Positions 13,090 to 25,484 of a DNA stretch of 64,000 nucleotides are shown in pieces. The notes beneath the pieces were generated by a model. It saw nothing but the letters and a program-made list of their open reading frames with translations. It had not been told where the DNA came from and made no database searches. The stretch covers positions 62,001-126,000 of the forward strand of contig WTXG01000065.1 in NCBI GenBank assembly GCA_022496185.1, in the 5' to 3' direction. This DNA comes from Multifurca ochricompacta. Lineage: Eukaryota; Basidiomycota; Agaricomycetes; Russulales; Russulaceae. Every line of letters starts with the position of its first letter. Position 1 is the first letter of the stretch. The translations under genes and the position numbers were made by a program.

Positions 13090-15550
13090 ATGCCTCTTAA
13101 ACGCAGCAATCCACCTAACTCCAAAGACCCTCACTCAGCGAAAACACTTTCTAAAACAACACCGTTAAAGAGAGATCTTCAAGGAAGTGAAGCCCACAGC
13201 TCTACACCTCAGCCAACGGCCCCAAAACGCTATCAAGAAATGACCTTCGACGCTTCCGAGAAATTCGTCGGGCCTATGCCAGTAAAGGAGTTTTTGAAGG
13301 AATTTGTTCCTGAGGCACGCGAAACACGGCCAACAGGTGGAATCTTGTTTGACGAATCAACCGCCTCACAGCATGAGGACGCTTTTGCAAGTTTCTCTTC
13401 CATCTGATGCATGGATGATTATATACTTACACCCAACCTAGATTCATGCAATTAAGACAGCTGGTCTTTGTCCCAAACTCAAATTTAACAACACTACTAC
13501 GTCACAGGATCCGCCTTATCGGTTGAAACCTGATATATCTGTGTATTCAAGTAATCCTCGTCACTCTGATGAGGGAAAGCCACTGAATTGGAAAACGATG
13601 GAGATGTGGATCGAGAATAAGAACAAGGATGACATATTCCGTGACGCGGAGGCGATGAAGAAGAGGGGAGATGAAGCGAAGAGCCACATACGATTCTCGG
13701 ATACTGCTTACCGAGCGTGCGGCCAGATGATCGCATATGCTTCAGCACATCACCAATCTCAATTCCGTGTGTTTTCATTTTCGATATTTCTTTTCGGTGA
13801 AAAGGGTCGCCTCCTTCGATGGGATCGCAGCGGTGTCATATACACAGAATCATTCAAGTGGCTTACCGAACCCAACACCCTCCTCGAATTCATTTGGAGA
13901 TTCAATTTCCTCTCTGACATCGAGCGTGGCCATGACACCACTGTTGCTTCTGTGACAGACGACGAAGCAGAGGTAGCACTTCCTAAACTGAAGAGATACC
14001 CTGGTTTGGAGAACACCAAGAAGGCAGATCTTCAGAGGTTCCTCATTCACGACGATCGAAGCGCCAATGAAGATCTCGGAGTTTACATTACACCAAGCGC
14101 GGTGTGGGATACAGGAGGTCTATTTGGTCGCTCTACATTCGGTTATATCGCGTACGACGTTGCAAGTACAAACTTGGTATACCTCAAAGATTTTTGGAGG
14201 ACTGACCTTCCTGGAATTGAAAAGGAAGGGGATATATATCACAAGCTGCATGACGCACAGGTACCCAACATACCAAGATTGGGTGCAGCTGGTGACGTTC
14301 CTCTGTCACCTGAGTGCACCGCCACTACCTCGTTTGTCGCACAAAGGACAAGGACACAGGACTATCTGAGAATTCCCGGCGGTGAACATGAGTGGTGTCC
14401 TGGGCAGCCACACGTCGATCCATATGTTCATTATCGACTGGTGTTGGAGACCCTTGGAAAGCCTCTTAGCACATTCAAATCAACAAGACAGTTGTGTGAA
14501 GTTATTCGGGACGCGATCGTTGGTAAGGAATATTGTTTGTTACTCATGGAATGTATGGTGATGGGTCATGACAGCTCACTCTGCAGCGTACGAGAGGGCT
14601 CAGATTCTACATCGGGATGTGAGCGCTGGAAACATCCTGATCACAGAGGAGGGCACTGGAATGTTAATTGATTGGGACTTGTCGAAGCAAGAGCACAAGG
14701 GCGTCGAGGAAGGGCCAAGGCAGCATTCACGCACGGTATGTTATCTGTGAAGATTTCTCATGGATTATGTGCTAATTTGAATTGTGTGCAGGGTACATGG
14801 CAATTCATTTCTATTTCACGTTTAAGGGAACCTCGGTATACGGCTCATGAAGTCTCAGATGACCTGGAGTCATTCTTTTGGGTACTTCTATATCAAATAG
14901 CCAAGTGCAGGGGCTCAAGGATGGCGGATGTATCAAAGCACATGCAACTGGTATTCGATGAGTACATCAAGTCAAGTCAAGACTGTCTCATCATGGGCGG
15001 TAATGGGAAAATTGGCTGCCTTATTAACTTTCACCTTTCTCCTGGTGTCGTCGAGAATCTACTTACGACTGCGGAAGGGCTTGTCAATGCTCCCTGCGTA
15101 GGATTAATCGAAGAACTACGCTCCTTGTTCCATGACTATTACCTGTATCTGGAGCCACAATATAGTTCAAACCAGCCGATCCAATCAAAAATTGAAGATA
15201 AGCGGCGGGGGGATTCACGAGTCAAAGTGGCTCAGGAGAGGCTTCGTTCTTCTGAGTTTATATTGTCCATCATGAACAAGCACCTCAGATCTAAATGGGA
15301 CATCGAAGACGACGGTAGCCTGGATAAGACGGATATGGGCCACGATGCATCGAAGAGCAGGGATCGGCGGAAGCGGAAGGCGGAAGATATTAGCACGGGG
15401 GAGAAGGATTCAGATCAGATTCGTAAGTGGATGTTGCCACCCAGTTCAATACAGCCGCCAAGTGATGTAGTTTCATCGCGGAGCAAAGGAACGAGTAAGA
15501 CACTATACAGTAAATCATCGCAGAAACCAGTTTCTAGTTTACTGAAATAA
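13090..15550 (+). CDS. FunK1-type fungal protein kinase, tandem copy 2
   Basis: Four exons, 13090-13390, 13461-14522, 14575-14735 and 14792-15550, encode 760 residues; all introns are short GT-AG (70, 52 and 56 nt) and phases agree. I chose the ATG at 13090 because it opens M-P-L-K-R in frame and is the sequence deleted from copy 1. Kinase landmarks are [13 protein letters not shown] and LIDWDLSK in exon 3, with the C-lobe in exon 4 ([17 protein letters not shown]). A low-complexity charged tail ends in KPVSSLLK. The region before the C-lobe (exon 2) carries the long FunK1-specific insert with [11 protein letters not shown]. Substrate and pathway are unknown. Intact by inspection. Confidence 0.9.
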
Positions 15551-15948
15551 TAACGAGTTTGGGATCGGGACTGCCTCTTTCTAGATTTATTTTAGATTTT
15601 GTTATAGTGTCTGCGTCAATTGAAGTTCATTACCTGGTTTGGTGTCGCATTGTAGTCCATTTGCTGGAGACAACACCCAAGCTTAACATAAACATAAGAA
15701 ACGCGGAACTTGGAAAAAAACGGCCATTTGTGTAGGAAAGCCTAAGCATCAAGTTGACTCATTTCGTCGTTCCACTGAACGACAAAGTTTCTCTCGATGG
15801 AAGCCCCAGTGTAAGTGAGACTTATCTTGGCTAAGGTAGAGTTACCTTGCATATGAGCCCTAGCATTGTGTTCTTCTCCCCAAAATGGTGGAGGGGAGAG
15901 TAGAAGAATCTCATCACTATATAGAATGGGATCAAAGTCTCACAGGAT
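15551..15948. other. 3' flank of FunK1 copy 2
   Basis: Non-coding and nearly identical to 6481-6880. It ends in the first half of the target-site duplication of the hAT insertion (CACAGGAT, 15941-15948). Confidence 0.6.
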
Positions 15949-17400
15949 TAGGGATCAGCAAGGGTTTTCATACCCGCGCGGGTAAGCGCCGCGGGTTTTG
16001 ACGGGTACGGGTACGGGTATACAACTCCTAACCCGCCAGAAACCCGTACCCGCGCAGCGGGTTTGGCGGGTATAAGTGGTCATCGGTCATTGACAAGATC
16101 AGCAGAAATGTAATGATAAAATACATCTGTAGCAAACAAATGATAAGATTTAATTTGATGTATGCTACAGGGTTTCTGTAAATATATTCTAGTGTTATCC
16201 TATGAAATATCAAAGCAGATCAACGGTGCGATGTAAAATAAAAGTGTTATCAGTGATCCACTCTCTTAAAAATCATGATGCAACTGTTTTATTAACGCGC
16301 GATCAATTCTGCCGGTCTGGCACTATCTAAAATACACTCTAGACTACTTTAGACTATTCTATAATCTAATTATCAAATTAGTTTACTGAAACAAGGCCCG
16401 CGTGTATCTACAGGCTGCATAGAGCAGCGACTACATTGCATCGCATGGACCAGCATATTGGTCTGATCTCCTTCCTATTAAGGAAGGTTGACTTAACAAT
16501 CACGGCTGCGATTTTCCATTGGTCCGACAAGATTGTGATCACGCATAGATAACACAACAGAAACGCGTTCACAAATTAATTAGATACATAGAATATACAT
16601 CTAAGATCTGACATATGATCAAATCACATCATTAAACGAGATAACGAGATAACGCGTTCATTTAATCTAGTAGCTGATATAGTACATCTAAAGTACAAGC
16701 CTGCACCATGCCTGTTCCACAAAATGAAATAAAATAATAATGTAAATAAAGAATAAACTTAATCTTCTGAACATAAATCAGCAATTATTGAGGGATCCTG
16801 AGTAGCTACAGATGAACGCGTTGTATCCAAGTGCGTATCTCCTTGACCGGGATGGACCGGGCCGAGTGTCCGAAATGCGCGATGCAAGTAAAGAACTTGC
16901 ACGCGTTTCATTTTATGGGTAACCTGGGTATCAAAACAAATATCCAGGGGTTGCCCCTGCCAATCACTATGCATTTGTCAATTATTTTTGCATTCTGTGT
17001 GGTTATCTGACAGGCTTTTCATTCAATGTTCTATTACATCCTATCTAATCATCTCTGTATATTGGGGTGGATTTTAGTTGTGCTTGTATAAAATTGAGAC
17101 CAGCATAATAAAATAAAAATGGAATAATGAATAATCTTAATCTTCTGAGCATAAAACAAGAGTCATTGAGGGATCTTAAGCAGCCATAAATGAACGCGTT
17201 GTGTATCTCCTTGGTCCGGGATGGCCCGGGCCGGATATCCGAAATGCGCGATGCAAGTAAAGAACTTGCACGCGTTTAACACAGGCAACCCGCAGGTGAC
17301 CCGCGGGTAACCCGCGGGTTACCCGTACCCGTAGTGACGGGTATGGGTACGGGTACGGGTACCAATGAAGATACCCGGGGGTTACCCCTGCTATTCACTA
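15949..17400. mobile_element. Non-autonomous hAT element family 1, copy A
   Basis: 1,452 bp, ends TAGGGATCAGCAAGGG and (inverted) TAGTGAATAGCAGGGG, with an 8-bp target-site duplication CACAGGAT at 15941-15948 and 17401-17408. The uninterrupted site is seen in copy 1 near 6876-6883. Both ends are rich in the GGGTAC hexamer and in ACCCGCGGGT palindromes. The right half contains two diverged copies of a roughly 230-bp module, each with the hairpin GCAAGT-aaag-AACTTGC. The first module ends in what looks like an older right terminus, CCAATCACTA, at 16960-16969. No coding capacity. Confidence 0.92.
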
Positions 17401-17452
17401 CACAGGATCAGGTGCCCCCCTGGCTATAAGTATCTTTATGTAAGAATATTAT

Positions 17453-17749
17453 ATGAGGTCATGCGGGTATTGTAACGCCATCTTCCGAGCCCACCCCTGT
17501 GCAATTGGCAAGCTCAATCGTTCCCAGCATTTCGTTCGGAAACAGCTTGTTGACATCTTGCTGAAAAAATGTTATCTTCCTGTCCCCGGATCTATCCAAC
17601 TTCGCAGAGGAAATATCGCACGAGACGACTTGAGAATGTCGCAATCCCATACATCGCGCAAGAAGGCAAATTCATGCGCCAAAGTGCCTGTCCCATTAGC
17701 CACATCAATCACCTTAGAGACAGGCGCAGTGTTGATCTGAGGCAGGAGG
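17453..17749 (-). pseudogene. Methyltransferase-like fragment, copy 2, part 1 (split by Copia-B)
   Basis: Counterpart of 6925-7221, with the SAM motif I-like VIDVANGTGTLAHEF on the minus strand at about 17668-17712. The relic breaks at 17749, where Copia-B inserted; the rest is at 41194-41354. It was already non-functional, since both copies share the frameshift. Confidence 0.45.
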
Positions 17750-18191
17750 TGAAGTGATTATAGACGCAAAAGAAGACAAGTGGAGACACACAAGTGGGTT
17801 TAGAGGTGGACATGAAGCAAGACACTCTGATTTGATACAAGTGAAACTAATAGGTTTTTTTATACAGTTTATACTATAGGAGTCAAATAGGAGACACAAT
17901 ACAAAGGAGTCGAAGCAGAAAGCCAAAAGCAATGGCTAGGGGTTCATACAATGTAAACTACAAGTCCTTTAGAATGAAGCACGTGCGATGCTGAGTAAAA
18001 GGGGGTGTGCAATAGAATGATTACTGAAACAGATTTAAGTCGCACTTGAATAAAATAAAACCGGAGTAATAAAATGGAAAGGTAGAATGCATTTACTCTT
18101 CCGAACATGAAACCTTAGACCATAGAATCTTGAGCAGTGTCCAAAGAATTAAGCTTGTCCGATTTGCATGTCTTGAGATCCAGATCCATCA
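17750..18191 (-). repeat. Copia-B 3' LTR
   Basis: 442 bp, same length as the other LTR. The complement of a polypurine tract (CTCCCCTC, 18192-18199) follows directly, showing this is the 3' LTR of a minus-strand element. About a dozen differences from 40747-41188, all but one (A/T near 17880) explicable as CpG transitions. Confidence 0.92.
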
Positions 18192-18256
18192 CTCCCCTCA
18201 CAAGTGCGACATAGGCCTAGGCAGGGAGTATGATACTTCACCTTCCATCTCGGAAG

Positions 18257-18768
18257 TGTTGACACGGAATGTGTCTGGAGATGCTTCAGGCATCTAAGGT
18301 TCGCTTCAGCTGTAGATTAGATTAGATTAGATTTCGGAGTATCGGACTTTTTATGTTATCTTTATTACATTTCTTTCTCACCTTACTCAGCTGATTAGTG
18401 ATGGACTTAGTAATGCGCAGTAAGCATGTGATATCTCTTTGGCCAATGGCCTTTATCCCTCTCTGTTTATTGTCTGGCACTTGTGGACTTATTCCCTGTG
18501 CGCACAGACCATTTCCCCTGGCCCCCATGGGTATATAAGGGTGTCTGTTTTGTCCTTTACACTTCAGAGTTCTTCTTCCTCTGAAGTGTAAGTCGTCTTT
18601 AGTTTACTTCCTACTTTTCCTTTGACTAACATGCTCTGTGTAGTAAACTTGTCTTTTAGGTCAGTAGTATAGTATTACAGAGTTCTTCTTCCTCTGAAGT
18701 TAAACTTGTCTTTTAGCCTCACCGCTACTAACCACAGTCAGTATAACCAGCAGCATGATTGTTTGACA
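18257..18768 (+). repeat. Copia-A 5' LTR
   Basis: 512 bp; I see no difference from the 3' LTR. It contains a TATA box at 18532-18539 (TATATAAG), a TTAGA pentamer array near 18316-18334, and a direct repeat of an AGAGTTCTTCTTCC segment. Confidence 0.95.
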
Positions 18769-18780
18769 GGTTATGGGCCC
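18769..18780 (+). promoter_or_regulatory. Primer-binding site for half-tRNA-iMet, Copia-A
   Basis: GGTTATGGGCCC starts directly after the LTR. It is complementary to the anticodon stem-loop of initiator tRNA-Met, not to a tRNA 3' end, as known for Drosophila copia and yeast Ty5. The same motif stands at the LTR of Copia-B (40736-40746) and of the second Copia-A (63855-63866). Confidence 0.75.
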
Positions 18781-19712
18781 TGGCTGCTCATACTGATCTG
18801 TATTTCCCTCTGTTCATTTACAGCCCAACTCGCTTTTCGCACTCAAAGCTCACAAAAGCTTCAAAGTCTTTCCCACCAGCTTCTTCCTGTGAGCTTTCCT
18901 ATTTACTGTCTGTGCACCTTAACACCCCACAGGATGACGCAGTTTACTGCTCATCCTGAACTGTCTGGCTAGCCCTTCGGGGTTCTTGCAAAAGGTGATG
19001 AGGGACCCTAAGCGGGTGAAACGCCTTGAGCTCCTTGAAGTGCGCACTAGGTATTAGTAAATTTCATAGTTGTAGCTGGGTTTTCGTCCCATAGATAGTC
19101 TTAGTAGGCCTATAGCCAGAAGCTTGTGGCTTTAAGTCCAGTCAATGCTTGGCTCTATCTGTAAGCCGGGTTTAGCGACCCGCATGTGGAGTTTAGGGTC
19201 TAGAACAAGGCATGGGTAGTCAATCCCATGACGCTTGGGCTCGATACAAGTAGGCTGCACTACTATAGTCTATACATAGTAGATATAGTCTTCATCTCTG
19301 GGCATAAGTATCCGTTGCCTTTGTAGGGTAACCACGCCCTACCAGAGACAGACTTGTCATCTACTTAGTCATGGCCCCAATCATCTAGGGCTTAATCATG
19401 GACTCCACCACCAGCATTAGAGGAAGGGCTATATACCCTTTGTCTCTAATGGAACTTGCGGTTGGCTCCTCCATGACATGACTCCCAGTCTTGGTTACAC
19501 TAGACACACTGGCTAGTCTACCAGTGCTTATGTCTAGTTACAGGATTGCGCTAGACAGCTTTACTATACCTAGAAAGTCGCACAACAAAGGCAGGACCTT
19601 CCTAGGTTCTGAAGCATAGCGCCACAGTATGGGGTGGCACTCTTAAGCGAGACCTGGGCACTGGTTCTAATTGCTCCTTGGAACCAGGAACTTTTAACAA
19701 ACATCTCAAAAA
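18781..19712. other. Untranslated leader of Copia-A
   Basis: About 930 bp between primer-binding site and gag start, long for a copia element. It is conserved in the second copy (62931-63854, inverted). The ORFs inside (for example 18706-18972) are not conserved. Confidence 0.7.
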
Positions 19713-21478
19713 ATGCCGTCTTCAATTGTCTTCCCTCCCTCCTCCAAGATGGAACGCCTTGATGGCTCCAACTGGCAGGTCTGGTCTGCCAACTTTAACA
19801 CCCTCTTGAGGATGAATGGGCTCAGGAGGCACATTGTAACGCCCTACCCTGACATGCCTCTCCTCCCAGAGGACAAGGAGGAAAAAGAAAAAATGCAGAA
19901 GGAAGTCATTGACCCCATCCTTAGGGAATGGATGGGTGAAGAGGAAATGCTTATTGGGCTCCTCTTTCTTAACGTTACCCAAGAAGTCTACTCCCAAGTA
20001 GCTTCTGATGCCAACTATCCTTCTCTTAGTGAGAAGTATAACAAGTTGGAGCGGCTTTATGGCTCTGTAGGAAGCATGGCCACATATAATTTGTGGCTTG
20101 CCCTGGTGTCCTTCCGTCTTGATGAAGGACAGACATTCAGAACCCAATTACAAAAGGTTCTGGATGCCAGGAGTACCCTTAGGGAGAATGGGATGGAGGT
20201 CAATGACCTCCAGATGAGCTTCATATTGTTGAAGGCTCTCCCAGACTCCTACAGTGCCATTGCCGGCTCTATACTGGCCTCTGGTGACCCAGAGCGTCTT
20301 TCTCCTCAGGACCTTGTGCAGAGGTTCCTAAATGAAGAAAGTCGCCTGGCAGGTCCCTCGGGAAGTGGTAGTGCTGTCCTATCTAAGGCAGCACCCGTCA
20401 AATCTAAAAAACCTACAAATTTATCACCACTTCCCGCTGCTGCCCCTGGTTCACAAGGGGTGGTCTGCTTCTATTGCCAAAAGCCTGGACACAAATCCAA
20501 CGCTTGTGCAAAGAAGAAGAAGGACCTGGAGAATGCCAAAAAGGGCAAGGCAGGGAACAAGAAGAGGGCTGAGGCCCAAAATGTACATACTATAGCCACT
20601 GTAGTTAACAGTAGTGGCAAAATAGAGGAGGTGCAAGAAGCACCTCGCATTCGCCTTTACGCACATACCTATAATCTGGATATCAACTCAGATTATTGGA
20701 TGCTTGATAGTGGAGCAACAGCTCATTTCAGTCCCAACCTTGAAGATTTTGATACATATAAAGTCGACACCACCCATGAAGTATCACTAGGTGACAACTC
20801 CGTAGTCAAAACAAATGGAGTTGGCACTGTGATCATCAGGACTGATTGAGGTTTTGACCTGGAATTGAGCAATGTGCTTCACTTGCCTGGAGGACATAAA
20901 ATACTCTCCGCCAGTGCCCTAGTAGAAAAAGGGGCAACTGTGTTCTTAGATAATAAGAAGGCAACAATTAAATATGGCGATAACATCATAGTGGAAGCAT
21001 GGAAGTTTGGCAAATTGTATTGGGTACTAGGCAAACACGTCCTAAGCAGTATCCATACATCTGCATCTGCCTCACTAGAAATCTGGCATCAAAGAATGGG
21101 CCATATGTCTAAAGAAGCCCTGAAAAGATATGCTCCGGAGGCAGTTAAAGGCCTCAAAATTAATAATAGCCAAGTGGAAGACAAGCCATGTTATGGCTGT
21201 GAAATGGGCAAGTCCCATCGTCTTCCATTTCCCCCATCTTCAAAACGCGCATCAGCCCCCTTGAGATCCTTCATAGTGATCTTGTAGGTCCCTTGCAGTG
21301 CAGTTCAATACAAGGGAATCTATACTTTGCCACCTTCTTGGACGATTTTAGCAGATATGCTTTAATCGTTCCAATGAAGTCTAAAGATCTGTTTACACCA
21401 GTTTTTAATAAACTGAAGACACTACTTGAAAACAAATTTAATCACAAAATCAAGTGTCTTCATACAGATCGTGGTGGC

Positions 21479-22073
21479 TGTTACGTCCGGTGCGGGACGT
21501 TCTGCACGACTTGTGCGACAGTGCGATTCGTCGGGTTAGATAAGAAACCAATAAGGCCTCTTGGAGTTTAAGTGGGACGAGTCAACGTCAAAGGGGCACT
21601 TCCCTAGGACGATGTTTGAACGGAAGAAGTGCCGAAAGCACTTGAGACACTGAGTCAGAGATCAAAGGGATGTCCAGAAGACAAGCACCGATGTATTCAA
21701 TAAGTCGAGTCTGAGGTCTACAAGGTAGATACAGCGGACTTATATACGTAAGTAAACGGGCGTCAACGAGATAAAGATAACATGGTCAGGTGGGCCCAAA
21801 TATACGAAAGCGGAGGGCGTAAAGCCTAGCTTCTGATAGGGTATTAAGTAAGTGTCCAGTCGTAAAGATAAGAAGATAAGAAGATAAAGAGATAAGGGTC
21901 AATCATAAGCAAACAGCGAGTCAACAAGTACAAAGGAGGTCATGGGGATGGAAGGAGGGCACGTGATGGGTCCCAGGATGGAGACATGATCATGAAATGT
22001 AGGGTGGGTGGTAAAGAGGGGTCGTCGTTGGGAAGAGTAAAGAAAATGGGGTTGCTCGGCAAGGATTGTAACA
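21479..22073 (-). repeat. Solo LTR of the chromovirus family, inverted, in Copia-A integrase
   Basis: 595 bp, reverse complement of the LTR at 43771-44364. TSD GTGGC at 21474-21478 and 22074-22078. It interrupts the codons for the integrase DRGG motif. Confidence 0.95.
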
Positions 22074-24609
22074 GTGGCGAGTATGTGAACAAGGCGCTGA
22101 AAGCAACGCTTGAAGATTTTGGCATAGAGCATAAACTCACGATGCCGTATAGTCCACAACAGAATGGAAGGGCTGAGAGGTTCAACAGAACCATTATGGA
22201 AAAAGGCACTAGCATGCTGCACGATGCTGGCCTGTCTCTTGGTTTTTGGGAGTGTGCTGTCGAGATAGCATGTCATATTTATAACAGAACTCCCATCTGT
22301 TCTAATAAGTGGAAAACTCCGCTTGAGCTTCTGGTTGGGAACAAACCAGATGTCTCGTATTTCAAGGTCTTTGGTTGCAAAGCCTTTTATCATGTTCCAG
22401 AGGGCAAGCAGCATAAATTAGATCCCAAAGCCAGGGAAGCTGTCTTTGTCGGGTATGAGCCCACTTCTAAGGGCTATACACTTTGGGATAGTCGTACCCG
22501 GTCTCTCATCTCTTCACGAGATGTTACATTTGATGAGAGATCCTTCCCATCCTGCTCTGATAAGGACAACAGAGCAGAGAAATCCATAGAGCAACCTAGT
22601 GAAGGTGGCTCATTTATTTTACCTGGTGGCTCAGTCCAGCCACCACCAGCAACTGCTACGCATGTTCCTGAGGCTCCTCAGAATGAGGAAGACCTAGAAG
22701 AGGAACAGGAGGACATTGTACCTCCTCAATTAATACCACAGCCTACCACACCCACACAAAATATGGACACCACACACCCTCAGACTATATATCAGACCCC
22801 TCCATCGCAAATCATGGAACCATCCTCCCCTCCCAAAAGAACCAAAGCAATCAGAAAATCACAAAGGATTGCAGACAGAATTCCTCAACCTAATTTTCAG
22901 AGGACAAGTCCACGCTCTGAACGACGAGATAGGGCAATCCAAGAAGATTTAGACTTGGATACTGCACGCCCCAATCGGAATCGTCGTCTGAATCCTCGAT
23001 TCTACAATGAGGATAATGCAGAGTTTGTGCAGGGTTCTTCCAGACTTGGTCAGATGGATCTACTCAATGCTGCAGGATTGCCTTATAGGGATCCTCTTAC
23101 ATTTAAAGAAGCAATGGAGTCTGATAATGCCAGTGATTGGCTTGAGGCATGTCAATATGAAATTGATGCCTTAGAAAAACTTAAAGTGTGGCGCCTTGAA
23201 GACCTTCCTGAAGGTAGAAAGGCTGTAAAGTCCAAGTGGGTCTTTAAATTAAAAGCAGATGGACGCTTTCGTGCTAGGCTTGTAGCAAAAGGGTTCACCC
23301 AAATAGAGGGGGTGGACTTCAATGAAACCTTCTCCCCAGTCGCCAGATTTGAGTCTCTTAGACTATTATTAGCATTGGCCGCGCTTGAGGATTGGGAAAT
23401 CCACCAGATGGATGTCAAATCGGCATTCCTACATGGCGATCTGGATGAGGAGATTTACATGGAGCAACCTATTGGTTTCGTCGTTGCTGGACAAGAGTCC
23501 AAAGTTTGTAGGCTACAGAAGGCTCTGTATGGCCTCAAACAAGCTTCCCGAGCATGGAACTTGCAATTCCATGCAGTTCTGAATGAACTGAGCTTCACTC
23601 GGACGTACTCTGATGCAGGAGTATATGTGTATCATCACCAAGAGGGGGATGGTTCGCTTTTCGTCATTTTATATGTTGATGACATCACTATACTTGGGTC
23701 CTCCACTAAGAAGATTCAATGGCTGAAGGACTCTCTATCTAGCCGATATGAGATGACTGATCTTGGCGAAATCCAGTCCTACCTTGGAGTTAACATCACC
23801 AGGGACCGTCCTAACAAGACACTGGATATTGACCAGACAGCCTATGTATCCTCCATAGTTGAGAGGTTTGGAATGGGGGATTCCAACCCAGTATAGACTC
23901 CTCTACCCTCTGGCGTGGATGTTCATTTGGTCAAGTTTGAAGACCAGGCATCTACCTCTGATATTAAGAGGTATCAGCAGTTAATGGGGTCTCTGCTTTG
24001 GGTGCAGATTGGAAGCAGACCTGACATTAGTTTCGCTGTTGCGCACCTCAGCCAATTTGCTTCCAACCCTTCCCAGCAGCACATGCGACTAGCAAAGTAT
24101 GTCTTAGCCTATCTAAATGCTACAAAAGACTACAAGTTGCGCTATTCTGGAGGGAATGGTGAAGTAGGCCTTCATGGCTTTGCGGACTCCTCATGGGGAG
24201 ATCAAGAGGACCGCCACTCCACCTCAGGCTACGTCTTTTTCCTTGCTAATGGAGCCATTAGCTGGTGCTCCAGGAAGCAGAAGACAGTAGCACAGTCCAC
24301 CACTGAAGCCGAGTATATGAGCCTTGCTGAGGCTTCAAATCAGGCAGCGTGGTATAGGACGTTTATGCAGGAATTGGGATATGAAGTTACTTCACCCATA
24401 CAACTGCATTGTGACAACAAGGGTGCAGTAGATCTTGCATTAAACCCTGTCACAGGAAGGCGATCAAAGCACATACCAATAAAGTACCATGCCATTAGGG
24501 AGTATGTAGAATCACACCAGATAGACTTGGTGAGAACTCCCACTGGAGAGATGCTAGCAGATGGCCTTACAAAGTCTCTGCCTAGATCATCTTTTGATCT
24601 CATGGTAAC

Positions 24610-25203
24610 TGTTACAATCCTTGCCGAGCAACCCCGTTTTCTTTACTCTTCCCAACGATGACCCCTCTTTACCACCCACCCTACATTTCATGATCACGTC
24701 TCCATCCTGGGACCCATCACATGCCCTCCTTCCATCCCCGTGACCTCCTTTGTACTTGTTGACTCGCTGTTTACTTATGATTGACCCTTATCTCTTTATC
24801 CTCTTATCTTCTTATCTTTACAACCAGACACTTACTTAATACCCTATCAGAAGCTAGGCTTTACGCCCTCCGCTTTCGTATATTTGGGCCCACCTGACTG
24901 TGTTATCCTTATCTCGTAGACGCCCGTTTACTTACGTATATAAGTCCGCTGTATCTACCTTGTAGACCTCAGACTTGACTTATTGAATACATTGGTGCTT
25001 GTCTTCCGGACATCCCTTTGATCTCTGACTCAGTGTCTCAAGTGCTTTCGGCACTTCTTCTGTTCAACATCGTCCTAGGGAAGTGCCCCTTTGACGTTGA
25101 CTCGTCCCACTTAAACTCCAAGAGGCCTTATTGGTTTCTTATCTAACCCGACAAATCGCACTGTCGCACAAGTCGTGCAGAATGTCCCGCACCGGACGTA
25201 ACA
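24610..25203 (+). repeat. Solo LTR of the chromovirus family near the Copia-A 3' end
   Basis: 594 bp (TGTTACAATCC...CGTAACA) with TSD GTAAC at 24605-24609 and 25204-25208. No internal element sequence remains, so it arose by LTR-LTR recombination. Confidence 0.95.
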
Positions 25204-25484
25204 GTAACTGGATTTGGACTAGTGCTGGAATGAAGGAGCTGGAATTTGGAGACTTTGTACACCAGTCTCACTTTCCCACCATGCTACATGAGCACGTTCT
25301 CGACCTCGAGAGTGACGCAAGAGGTGTGTAGACTTGCATAAGCAAATCTACAACTCGTATGCAAAGCTCACAAAGAGTTAGAGAAGTTGGATCTCTGGCT
25401 GGTGACATGTTCATTCAATTGTGAACAGCAGTGTGCTCATTCAACTCATTTCATTTAATGATCGATGCCTTCACCATGGAGGGA

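Larger units (their letters stand above)
19713..25233 (+). pseudogene. Copia-A gag-pol polyprotein, broken
   Basis: ATG at 19713 (MPSSIVFPPSSKM). Domains in order: UBN2-like gag with zinc knuckle CFYCQKPGHKSNAC (about residue 251), protease WMLDSGATAHFS, GAG pre-integrase with CYGCEMGKSH, integrase (FLDDFSRYALI, HTDRGG, PYSPQQNGRAERFN), RT (WVFKLKADGRFRARLVAKG, LYVDDITILG), and RNase H ending about 25231. Damage: TGA at 20847-20849, a frameshift near 21257, TAG at 23894-23896, a solo LTR in the integrase at 21479-22073, and another near the C-terminus at 24610-25203. Excising each LTR plus one target-site copy restores the frame (DRGG-EYVN; LMVT-GFGLVLE). Otherwise well preserved. Confidence 0.92.

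Noticed and set aside
16759..17740. CRISPR-like spaced repeats in the hAT family 1 modules
   Set aside because: Only two or three diverged long modules, eukaryotic context, explained by duplication of the element end.
18706..18972. ORF at the LTR/leader junction of Copia-A
   Set aside because: It starts in the LTR and crosses the primer-binding site; the second copy does not preserve it as a protein.
21899..22414. 171-codon minus-strand ORF
   Set aside because: Spans the LTR/integrase border antisense to Copia-A; chance ORF.
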